Assembly (NCBI RefSeq): GCF_002278135.3
Contig: NZ_CP029425.2
Coordinates: 2,518,001-2,582,000 of the forward strand
Source: Bradyrhizobium ottawaense
GTDB taxonomy: Bacteria; Pseudomonadota; Alphaproteobacteria; Rhizobiales; Xanthobacteraceae
Reading direction: 5' to 3'
Length of the DNA: 64,000 nt
Made by a program: the position numbers and the translations under genes. Below are positions 27,201-34,407 of the stretch, piece by piece. The notes under the pieces are model-generated. The model saw only the letters and a program-made list of their open reading frames with translations. It searched no databases and was not told the DNA's origin. Positions within the stretch are counted from its first letter, which is position 1, and each line of letters starts with the position of its first letter.

Positions 27201-27359
27201 TTCCTGCCTGCGCTGTATGTGGCCTGGTTCCGCATTCACCCTGATCACAGCGATCACTCGTCCACGCATGAGCCCGCGGTGCCTTCTCACGATGATGCGC
27301 CTGCGTCGGAGCGGATATCCGTACTCAAACCCGAGCCCGTTCTCGAAACGCAGTTTTGA
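24207..27359 (+). CDS. RND efflux permease
   Basis: A 1050-residue inner-membrane proton-driven pump, full length, with 12 predicted transmembrane segments. Motif GLLVDDAMIAVEMM in TM4 has the two proton-relay aspartates. The repeat structure shows two large periplasmic loops (about 40-330 and 560-850). The N terminus MKPFNLSDWALGHRSLVWYF is typical of the subgroup that travels with paired lipoprotein adaptors. No outer-membrane factor is encoded here. It is the third of a tightly coupled trio. Confidence 0.95.
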   Translation: MKPFNLSDWALGHRSLVWYFMIAFMAAGLFAYLQLGRQEDPDFTIKTMVIQAQWPGASPEEMTRQVTDRIEKKLEELESLDYTKSVTVAGQTTVFVYLRDTTKAADVKPTWVRVRNMIADIKGDFPQGVIGPGFNDRFGDVFGNIYAFTSDGLSQRQLRDQVEDIRAKVLTVPDVGKVDILGAQDEVIYLEFSTRKIAALGLDVHSIMASLQGQNAVTPSGVFQEGPERISVRVNGQFTSEASLKAVNLRINDRFFPLTDVATITRGYADPARTLFRYNGEPAIALAIGMKSGANLLHFGEALKEEMSKITADLPVGVGVQLVADQPMVVEHAVSGFTEALFEAVIIVLGISFLSLGMRAGLVVAIAIPLVLAITFVVMAYAGISLQRISLGALIIALGLLVDDAMIAVEMMVARLEVGDPLEKAATHVYTSTAFPMLTGTLVTVAGFIPIGLNNSNAGEFTFTLFVVIAVSLIVSWIVAVLFTPLLGVTILPAKIKGHHEEKGRVAQLFARLLLFCMHYRWMTVGVTVAAFLLALFGMNFVQQQFFPSSDRAELVIDWNLPQNASIADSNAQMARFEREQLQGNHSVDHWSTYVGTGSPRFVLSFDVQTANTWFGQMVVVTKGGIKARDQVKTQFEDYLKKTFPGTDTYVKLLEVGPPVGRPVQYRLSGPDIAKVRDLSQKLAGIVRSNPDLGNVVFDWMEPARVVKVDVLQDKARQLGVTSEDIATTLNSVLEGTPITQVRDSIYLVNVTGRATAPERASINTLRDLQLTGLGGQSVPLGAVANLRYELEQPTIWRRARIPTITLKAGIVGNVQPKTIVDQLAPKVAEFSKALPAGYSVMIGGSVEESAKSQAPIMAVVPLMLFVMATVLMIQLQSFHRLFLVFAVAPLAVIGVVMALLPSGAPLGFVAILGVLALIGILVRNSVILIVQIEDLRKEGRAAWDAVVEATEHRMRPILLTAAAASLALIPIAREIFWGPMAYAMMGGIIVGTLLTLLFLPALYVAWFRIHPDHSDHSSTHEPAVPSHDDAPASERISVLKPEPVLETQF

Positions 27360-27373
27360 CAAGAGGAAAGACC

Positions 27374-27913
27374 ATGTCCCGCAAGACACTCCTGATACTG
27401 TCCCTCACTGCGACGCTCGCAGCCGTGACGCTGTCGCCACATGCAGCCTTCGCGCAGTTTCCTCCGCCGCCCCCCATGGCCGGGCCTCCGCCGATTGCGG
27501 CCGGCGGGCCGCCTCCGCTGGCAGCCGGAGGTCCTCCGGCTTTCGCAGCTCGTCCTCCGATAGGGCCTGGCGGTGCCCCCCGTGCCGGCCTTGGCGGCCC
27601 GGCGCCTCGTCTCGGTACTGGACCTGCACCGCGCGGTGATCTCGCGGCGGCTGGGCGTGTCGGCGCCGCTGGTCGGGGCGGACCGACGGTGGAGAGTGCG
27701 GTTCGCGGCACATCGGTCACTTACAACCGCTTCGGAGACCACGGCCGCTACGGCGGATATCAATACGGCCATCGCGCCGCCTATGTTGCAGGCGCCTATG
27801 CTGCCGGAGCCTCTGCCGGCTACACCTATGGCCGTTCGCGCGATGACTATTCCTCGGACAGTGACTGCCACTACGTCTACGGGCGATACCGGCGCGTGAT
27901 GGTGTGCAATTAG
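27374..27913 (+). CDS. Secreted proline/glycine-rich protein
   Basis: A 179-residue protein with a signal peptide (ending AAFAQ at about 28). A low-complexity Pro/Gly/Ala region follows (PPPPPMAGPPPIAAGGPPP, repeated), then a Tyr/Gly-rich tail ending CHYVYGRYRRVMVCN with two cysteines. GAGGAAAGACC precedes the ATG at 27374. It starts 14 bp behind the RND gene, so it may be cotranscribed. Function unknown. Confidence 0.6.
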   Translation: MSRKTLLILSLTATLAAVTLSPHAAFAQFPPPPPMAGPPPIAAGGPPPLAAGGPPAFAARPPIGPGGAPRAGLGGPAPRLGTGPAPRGDLAAAGRVGAAGRGGPTVESAVRGTSVTYNRFGDHGRYGGYQYGHRAAYVAGAYAAGASAGYTYGRSRDDYSSDSDCHYVYGRYRRVMVCN

Positions 27914-28257
27914 CGCATCGCGATTGTGCTCAGACGCGACTTCATCCTGCGAGGCGCGTGAGTCACTTGTCCCCTTTAAGCAACTCAACATTGGCCTCCG
28001 CCTTCCGGAGTTTCGCCGCGCCGGTAAGGTTGCGATCGTGCGACGAAACCATTCTCGGTCGGATAAGCCCGGTGCTGCGACCAGTAAGTCAGAGCAGGCG
28101 AACAACGGGATCGGAGTTCGAGGCGCTCCGCGGCTGCTTTGCGTATGATTTCACGCTAGCCTACGATCTTGTGCGATGTTTGTACGGATCGCGCTTGGCG
28201 CTGATTGCGTTCTATGCGCGAGGCTTGAGAAGGGCAGGTATTGGAGCAAGCCGTCCG
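27914..28257. other. Intergenic region near right island edge
   Basis: 344 bp without a convincing gene or structure. Confidence 0.5.
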
Positions 28258-28810
28258 CTAAACAACAGCGCAAGTCAGCCTGGGGTGTGATGCGGAAGCG
28301 TCAGCAGCGAGTTGGTCGCCTGACCACTGAGGATCGAGCGGTGTCTTGAGCGGAAGGGCATGCTTCACGATGGGGGATTTCAGCACGATATAGCTGAAAT
28401 ATTTCTCGATGCCGACGTTGCGTTCAAGTAGGTTTTCCATTCGCTCTTGATAGTGGTTGATGTTGCGGCACACCAAGCACAGCAAATAGTCGTAACCGCC
28501 GCTGATAAGATGGCATTCCATCAGCTCGTCGACGTTGCGCATACAGGACTCTTGACGAAATCTTCCTTGCGGTGACGACTAAGGTGATTTCGGTGAAGAC
28601 CGTTATGCTCTCGGTCAGCTTCGCAGGGTTGATCTGCGCACCATAGCCCCTTATGTACCCGGTCGCTTCCAGCCGCTTGACACGTTGCAGGCACGGGCTC
28701 GCCGAAAGGCCGACTGCCTCGGCCAGATTGGCGTTGGTCATCCTGCCGTCCTTCTGCAGCTGGACGAGGATGTTCAAGTCGATTCGATCGAGCTTCGGGA
28801 TGCCGTTCAA
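28258..28810 (-). pseudogene. Lrp/AsnC-family regulator, frameshifted
   Basis: The N-terminal HTH is intact (PKLDRIDLNILVQLQKDGR, then MTNANLAEAVGLSASPCLQR). The ligand domain continues in another frame (CMRNVDELMECHLISGGYDY, LLCLVCRNINHYQERMENLL). Between them, at about 28555-28590, one missing base followed by a loss of about four bases explains the shift when compared with typical Lrp proteins. The upstream (5') end directly abuts the tRNA-Lys repeat at 28820-28865, so the native start codon was probably lost or replaced when the island formed. It is very likely non-functional. Confidence 0.8.
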
Positions 28811-28819
28811 TCGTCTTGA

Positions 28820-28865
28820 ACTCTTAATCAGCGGGTCCCAGGTTCGAGCCCTGGTGCGTCCACCA
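28820..28865 (+). repeat. Right attachment repeat (3' half of tRNA-Lys)
   Basis: 46 bp, 45 identical to 12171-12216. It lacks the 5' half of the tRNA and so cannot encode a functional tRNA. The single difference (GCGTCC) sits in the acceptor stem. Confidence 0.85.
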
Positions 28866-29231
28866 CCTTTAAAAGATTGGCCCGCAAGAGCCTTTTTAAG
28901 CTCTTCGACAGAACAATGCACGTCTCGTGCGACGTTCTTTGTATGGGGTGGACACGGCCAGATTGCCGTTCGGCTTTTTCCTGGTCTCTATATCGTCACC
29001 CATTCGATAAAGCGCACAGATCCGATGGGATAAGTCGATTACGTGCTTGTCGTAGCGCTCGTACGGATTGTCTCAGCCGCGAAAAGGGCGGCGAACCTTC
29101 TGAAAGTCAGGTGGATGCCACAAGCGGGGCGTTGCGGGACAGCTGGCCCGAAGAGGGGGCGTGGGGCGGCGCAGCGATCGCTGGCGGAGCCGCAAAGATC
29201 CGTCGTGCACGCACGATCTAGCTCTTCCGCG
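28866..29231. other. Intergenic region right of the island
   Basis: 366 bp. It has a small hairpin AAGAGC/GCTCTT at 28886-28905 just after the tRNA repeat, in the place where a tRNA terminator would sit. Nothing else is recognised. Confidence 0.5.
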
Positions 29232-29468
29232 TCAGCCGCGCTTTCGCTGAGAGGGTGGCTTGAACTCCACGACCTCGTGCTGGCCGCACGGATTAGGTGG
29301 CTCATTTTTCTTCACGATTAGCTCAAGCTCGAGAGCCTCGAAGGCGAGCTCATCCGCCAAGCGCTTAAACAGCTCGCGCTTTTCCATGTCCGTCGCCTGC
29401 TGACTCATCAGCGTAAACTCTCTGGCGTCAGCGCGGACCTTTTCCAAACGTCGTCGGAGGTCCTTCAT
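29232..29468 (-). CDS. Small helical hypothetical protein (78 aa)
   Basis: A charged helical protein (MKDLRRRLEKVRADAREF, then DMEKRELFKRLADELAFEAL). It resembles short conserved proteins I have seen in Bradyrhizobium, but no function is known. ATG 29468 is preferred to the longer frame at 29510. Confidence 0.6.
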   Translation of the reverse strand: MKDLRRRLEKVRADAREFTLMSQQATDMEKRELFKRLADELAFEALELELIVKKNEPPNPCGQHEVVEFKPPSQRKRG

Positions 29469-29941
29469 GTGTGCCGGCTTAGCTTTTAAACTTATCCTCG
29501 GCCCGAACAATCAGTTTGCTTGTTCGGATCCACCGGGAGTCAACTGCCGAAACTCGAATTTGGTTCTATGCGGACCGCCAAATTCGCCGCTCATCGTGCT
29601 GCGAAATTTGGTCATGCTCCATGACCCGGCCCCTGTTCAGGGATTGCGGGCTGAGGACGGCCGTCCTGGCTGATGAGCCATCCCTGTCCGGCTCTCGCCG
29701 GATGATGCATAGAATTAGCATACCTGAAGGGCCATGAATGTTCGAAAGCGCACAGACGCGAGTGTTGCGCCCGACTAGGCTGTGAGCCATCCTGGACGCT
29801 TGCGAAGCGCTCAGGACCCAACGGCCTTGGGGCACGCCAAATGTGCCGGCTGCGCTGAAGCGGCTCCGTCCGCGAACGCAGTGTTGCCGGCTGCGCGCCG
29901 GGTTATGAGGCAGGAGTAAGCTCGGCGATTTTAGATCAACG
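29469..29941. other. Intergenic region
   Basis: 473 bp with only overlapping short frames; no gene, RNA or repeat that I can support. Confidence 0.45.
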
Positions 29942-30235
29942 ATGGTCGTTCTCGTGCGTACTTTCCTTCTCATTGTGGGAATATGGCTACTGGTGAACGT
30001 TCTGTTCGTTGTAGTTGTCCTGCCCTCGCGCAGACGGGCACCTACTCGGCGAGCAGGAACCCCATCTCCGGTGACGATCAACACGACGGCCGGCCGCTCG
30101 GTCGATCACGACCCACCACTCCTGCGGCGCGGAATGACGCCGGTTGCAATCAGAGTTTTTTTCGTCGCCCTCCTCCTTCCAGTCCTTCGAGCGTGGAATG
30201 CGGCTAGGCGGCACTTCAGAGGGCGCCCCGACTAG
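29942..30235 (+). CDS. Small membrane protein (97 aa)
   Basis: One strong N-terminal transmembrane helix (FLLIVGIWLLVNVLFVVVVL), a basic loop (PSRRRAPTRRAG), and a second hydrophobic stretch near the end (IRVFFVALLLPVLRAW). No clear ribosome site and no family recognised; coding is likely from the hydrophobic pattern only. Confidence 0.45.
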   Translation: MVVLVRTFLLIVGIWLLVNVLFVVVVLPSRRRAPTRRAGTPSPVTINTTAGRSVDHDPPLLRRGMTPVAIRVFFVALLLPVLRAWNAARRHFRGRPD

Positions 30236-30451
30236 ACGCGGACCATCGCGCGCTTGAGATTCTCGTCGATGTCTTCACTGCGCCGCGGGCCCCCCCGAGC
30301 GATTCAGCTAGACCATCAGACAGATCGCAAGTGCGCTCGCTATGGCCATGCCTCCAAGCATGATTATGACCCCGCGTTCAAACTATGATGTGAAGAGCTC
30401 AGAGCCCCAGGAGGTAGCAACTGGCGCCGTCTCAAATGCCGCAATCGGCGC

Positions 30452-30793
30452 TCAATTTGTCTGCCGCTTTTGAGCTGAAGCCCCATCGATCAGGAAATCG
30501 TCCAAATCTCGGCCGCTTCGAAGCTGCGGACGCAGCCATCGCGGCTGCCTGCCGCGACCCGACCATGTCTCCGCTGGGTTCTTCGGATTGCGATATTTGG
30601 GACGGACAGGCGGGTATGGACGGCGGCGCTTACGATTGAGCCGTGTGGCCTCGTTGGCCAGTCCAATCCTGTGGAGCCTTTCCTCCAAATGTGCTTTTTG
30701 CACCAACATTTTCTGAGCGAGTTGGGCGGCGACCTCTTGGTGAAGTATCCAGAGCTCGTCAATGGAGAGCGAATTAAAATGCGCGGTGTTCAT
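30452..30793 (-). CDS. H-NS/HvrA-family nucleoid protein
   Basis: 113 residues. The N-terminal helical oligomerisation region (SIDELWILHQEVAAQLAQKM) is followed by a linker and a C-terminal DNA-binding domain. That domain has KYRNPKNPAETWSGRGRQP (about residues 66-84), the H-NS-like AT-hook-type loop of alphaproteobacterial HvrA-like proteins. Such proteins bind AT-rich DNA and silence acquired genes. I chose ATG 30793; an upstream frame to 30883 adds residues not typical of the family. It sits just before an AT-rich intergenic stretch and the giant adhesin. Confidence 0.85.
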   Translation of the reverse strand: MNTAHFNSLSIDELWILHQEVAAQLAQKMLVQKAHLEERLHRIGLANEATRLNRKRRRPYPPVRPKYRNPKNPAETWSGRGRQPRWLRPQLRSGRDLDDFLIDGASAQKRQTN

Positions 30794-31278
30794 GGCTCCA
30801 TCCGAATCTTGGGCAGAAGGCCCAGGCAGACAAGTCGGGAATCCGGGAGCAGACAAGCCGTCAGTTAAATATTGATCCTGCAATCCACATTTAAATGTGA
30901 GAGGTGGCAGGGAGAAAGGCGCGACAGTGGTAATATCGTGGCGAAGTATTTAATTCGCTGCGAGAGGTAGCCACGTCTCGTGACATCCACAGACTCATTC
31001 CTCGGCGAGTTGCGCTTTCGTGTTTCGACGAGCGCAACGATGGCGATCGACCGGCGGCCGCGGCGCAGATCGTGGGCGGGAGCGAGGGCCGGCGCAACTC
31101 AGATGGATCGATGAATCGATCGCGCTGCCTCGTGTTGCACCCCTGGAGTGCTGGGCCGGCACATTAATTAGGTGGTCAAGAGGACAATTAATTCATCGCG
31201 CCGCCCGATTTAAGCCGTATGGGAGCCGTTGTCGCCGCTAAGGCTCAAGCGGGGGTAGGGCGCACCCGGGAGTTTTCG
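30794..31278. other. Intergenic region upstream of H-NS gene
   Basis: 485 bp, partly AT-rich (ATTTAAATGTG near 30890; ATTAATTAGG near 31163). Divergent promoters of the H-NS gene and the gene at 31279 should lie here. No gene seen. Confidence 0.5.
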
Positions 31279-31995
31279 ATGTCCGGTCAATTGCGATTGT
31301 ATTTCGCCAGTTTGGTCCTTGTCGGAGGTTTTTCGGCGGCGCCCGCGTCCTCCAATCCTGTTGCCGACTTCTTCAATACTGCTACGTCCCAACCCACGGT
31401 AACCTCTCCGCCGCAAGCCGAATGCGTGCCGCGTCCCGGTACCTCGACCAGTGGCGGACAGCATTGGGTCTACCGAACGGACGGTCGCCGCAAATGCTGG
31501 TTCCTGGTCGAGGGCATCGCGACGGTGAAGAAGCCCATTCGGGCTCGCGTGGCCAAAGACCGCAGCGCCAGTTTGGACGGAAACGGGACCACGCAGGCCA
31601 GGCGGAGCGCGGTCGTTGATGCGCGCGCGGAGTTGCTGCGCTCCGCGCCGCCCGAGCGATCTCGGACGACTGTACCCGAAATGCAGGTAGCAGATGCCGC
31701 TCCCGATCTCGGCACGGGCTCTACCCTGATGTCGGCGGCCCCCATCGTAGATATTCCCAGCAACCAGCTCACGCCCGAACACTCCGTGCCGGGCCAAGTC
31801 GACGCTGGGCAGCTTCTCGCCGCCGCGCCCGCCAACCCACCTCAGGATATGCCGCTGGGCGCGCGCATTGCAGAGGCGCACGACGAAGCGCGCAGCTGGA
31901 CGGCCTGGTTCGGTGTGCTGCTGATGACGCTTGGTGGCCTCTCGCTCTTGAGCTCGAGCCGCACGCTTCGGCACGCAGTGAGATTACGCCACTGA
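31279..31995 (+). CDS. Secreted/membrane hypothetical protein
   Basis: 238 residues. A signal peptide (LRLYFASLVLVGGFSAAPASS) is followed by a region with CVPRPGTSTSGGQHWVYR and CWFLVEG, a block seen in many Bradyrhizobium secreted hypotheticals (from memory). After a disordered middle, one C-terminal transmembrane helix (WFGVLLMTLGGLSLLSSS) is followed by a short basic tail. GGGAG precedes the ATG at 31279. Confidence 0.65.
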   Translation: MSGQLRLYFASLVLVGGFSAAPASSNPVADFFNTATSQPTVTSPPQAECVPRPGTSTSGGQHWVYRTDGRRKCWFLVEGIATVKKPIRARVAKDRSASLDGNGTTQARRSAVVDARAELLRSAPPERSRTTVPEMQVADAAPDLGTGSTLMSAAPIVDIPSNQLTPEHSVPGQVDAGQLLAAAPANPPQDMPLGARIAEAHDEARSWTAWFGVLLMTLGGLSLLSSSRTLRHAVRLRH

Positions 31996-32161
31996 GGTAG
32001 CGACATATAAGGTGCTGCCGCCGCGCGGCCGAGGGATTGAACGAGCAGGCACGGCCGAACTGCTACACGTACAAAGGTTCGGTGCGTCGCACTTGGTTTG
32101 GCACTGCCTCAGACGGACAATCGGGTACGATGGTGGTCACCCTTTTGGATCGGACTGCATC

Positions 32162-32353
32162 ATGCGGTACAAGGTGTTCGTGGTGGACGGCAGCCGGCAA
32201 GTGATCTGCGCTGCAAAGCTCGACTGCATTGACGAGCAGGCGGCGAGACGACGAGCCGAGCAAATGCATGACGAGCACGACGTTGAGCTTTGGGAAGGCG
32301 ATCGACTCGTTGCAGTGTTCCGAAGTGCAACGTCGAATGAAAGTCGGAGCTAA
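32162..32353 (+). CDS. Small hypothetical protein (63 aa)
   Basis: A compact sequence beginning MRYKVFVVDGSRQVICAAKL and continuing with an Arg/Glu-rich helix and VELWEGDRLVAVF, a beta-alpha-beta-like pattern common in small rhizobial proteins. No known function. The ribosome site is weak. Confidence 0.5.
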   Translation: MRYKVFVVDGSRQVICAAKLDCIDEQAARRRAEQMHDEHDVELWEGDRLVAVFRSATSNESRS

Positions 32354-32580
32354 GGCGCGATCCTGAACAGGTGGCCGGTCTCGCCGCCGAGTTTAGTTCA
32401 CACCCCGGCCTGGCTGGTTGGCGAGATGTCGCAGCGACGTCATCGCGGAGGCTCGCTACTGTGGGGATGAAGGCGCCCAGTCCCCTCTCAAAGTAGTGGC
32501 AGATGCGAGGAGCGCGGGCATCCGTGCATCGAACCGCGCGAGTGAGCCAACGCCGGTCAACCTTCGGACCCGGCGGGTCT

Positions 32581-32754
32581 CTAAACGGCTCTTGCTCTGC
32601 CGCTCGCTTTGGTACGCCGTCTTCTGCCGATTGTTTTTGCCTCTACATGTCGGAGCTTACTTCGAAGCTTCTCCACCTCTCTAAGCTCCTCCAGAAGCGC
32701 CTGGTGCCGTTCGCTCAGAACAGCACTAGAAAAGATCTGACGCGTACTCGACAT
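32581..32754 (-). CDS. Possible small helical protein (57 aa)
   Basis: A charged helical frame (SERHQALLEELREVEKLRSK) ending in an Arg/Lys-rich tail. GAGG lies upstream of ATG 32754. It follows the 45-codon gene at 32827-32964 on the same strand. Coding is uncertain. Confidence 0.35.
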   Translation of the reverse strand: MSSTRQIFSSAVLSERHQALLEELREVEKLRSKLRHVEAKTIGRRRRTKASGRARAV

Positions 32755-32826
32755 CACATGCCTCAGAAAATGACTTGAAGTAAGAAGTCGACGAAAAGCG
32801 AAAGACAAAGAACGCTCGACCGAAGC

Positions 32827-32964
32827 TCAATGAGCTAAGGCCGCAGCCGCCAGATGTTCCCAATACTCTGCCTCTGCAAGCAGTTTCCAGCTTCTCTCAG
32901 GTTGGAGTGCGGCAGTCTGTCGGCAAAGTAACGCCATTGCGCGAAAGCGGCGGGCAGCTTCCAT
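32827..32964 (-). CDS. Very small protein (45 aa)
   Basis: A perfect ribosome site (GGGAGG, five bases before the ATG at 32964) leads a 45-codon frame: MEAARRFRAMALLCRQTAAL, then SWKLLAEAEYWEHLAAAALA. The SWKLLAEAEYWEHLA block matches a small conserved protein type I know from Bradyrhizobium-like genomes, of unknown function. Confidence 0.65.
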   Translation of the reverse strand: MEAARRFRAMALLCRQTAALQPERSWKLLAEAEYWEHLAAAALAH

Positions 32965-34407
32965 TTCAACCTCCCTGTTTTCTTTTCCCCAACATATTTT
33001 TCAATTTTGCGATGGAGTCATCATGATTATACACAATAATCAAATATATCATTTAATGGCGGTCGATTTGGCCGCGTTCGCGCGTCAACCGGGAACTGGT
33101 TTCGGTTTTAGCTTCACATGGATTTCGAACGCGGCTTGCCGAGGCCCTGTTGCGCGTTAAAGCGAACGAGAGACGTGCGGGACAGCAACAGGAGATGCGA
33201 AGCTTCGTGCGAGAGCATCGAGGATTCTTCTCGCCGCACCCCAGGACACATGCGCCGGCTACCGAGCCATAACCCAGCCATTGGATAGCATCAGCGCTCT
33301 GGCTACGCGTCTCGCTCTTAGAGCGCACCACCATCGGATCCCCCGCGATGGTCTCACGCTCTGGAACGTACGCCCGGGCGACAAGGACGGCTACATTGAC
33401 CCGATGGGATGACCAGCAACACATTGAAGGCCACGTCCGCCGCTTCACGGTGGGCCTGGATCGTCGGATGCGCAAATTAATAAGCACAGGTTGGTGCAAA
33501 GTATTGCGAGACTGCTGCTTTCATGCCTCGTCTTCGTGAATGGGGCTGAGTTTCGGCTCCAATTGCTCCCTGCGAGTTGCCGATCTGCGCGAGGCAAAGA
33601 TCATCTCGCGAACCGAGTGCATCCGGGAGGCAAGCCGTAAAATTCCGGTGTCGCCTCGCAAGGAGGGACGCAAGAGCCTCTTTGTTATTGATTTCGATGT
33701 ATTAATTATTAAATCGATCGCGTAAATAAATAAATGGACTGATGCTTTAATTTAAAATAGGCTTATTTAATTAGGGGCGGGCGGCCGTGGCGCTTCTCGA
33801 TCACGGTCGTCGCTTCTGGAGCCGCGAATATTGCAAGATCAAATAATTGCCAAAACGTGGGCGGCTAAGCACCGGCCACGTTGGGCAGGGGGATACCGCT
33901 CTAGATCTTTTCGAGTAACTTGGCAGCAGTCTGATGGACTGTCGCTGGCTGGCGGACCTATCGCCGTCCGAGCGAGCGCTACCAATTGCGTGAATTGATT
34001 TGCGGCGACGCTCTCTGCTCTGCATTGGCAGACGAGGGTTGCGAATGACGTGCACGCATTTTGTAGCAATGTTCGGCTGGGCTCGGGCAAGTTCGAATTC
34101 TTCGTCAATTTGCGATCTTCCGATCCAACCAAGTTTGCGGTTTGCGAACATGGCGGCTGTCAGGCGCGCGACCGTGCGCACGACATCCGATCGCGAGCCC
34201 GGATCGACTCCAGCCCCAAACAGGCTTGAGCGGCACGTGTTCTGTTTACACCTTTTCGAAGCGCTGAGCATGACGGCAGGCATGCTGAGCAGCTCGGCAT
34301 TTTTCTTCAGCAGCATAGGCAAGGCAACGGCCGATCATCCCCGCGCCATTGTGCAATTTGTGCCGGTCCGTGAATGCGGAAGGCGCATCATCCAGAGGAT
34401 TTAAGCT
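32965..34407. other. Long, partly AT-rich region upstream of the adhesin gene
   Basis: 1.4 kb without a convincing gene. AT-rich patches lie at about 32985-33060 and 33690-33775 (for example runs such as TTTAATTTAAAATAGGC). Open frames are short and contradictory. It should carry the adhesin promoter and is a good target for the nearby H-NS-like protein (inference). Confidence 0.5.

Noticed and set aside
27904..28290. 128-residue plus-strand frame after the Pro-rich protein
   Set aside because: Overlaps the preceding gene and the Lrp pseudogene, with no protein-like pattern.
28820..28865. Second tRNA-Lys gene
   Set aside because: Only the 3' half is present, with no D arm or 5' acceptor strand, so it is an attachment-site copy.
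33053..33499. 148-residue minus-strand frame in the region before the adhesin
   Set aside because: Ser/Arg/Cys-rich composition, no ribosome site, no family, lies in a non-coding AT-rich region.
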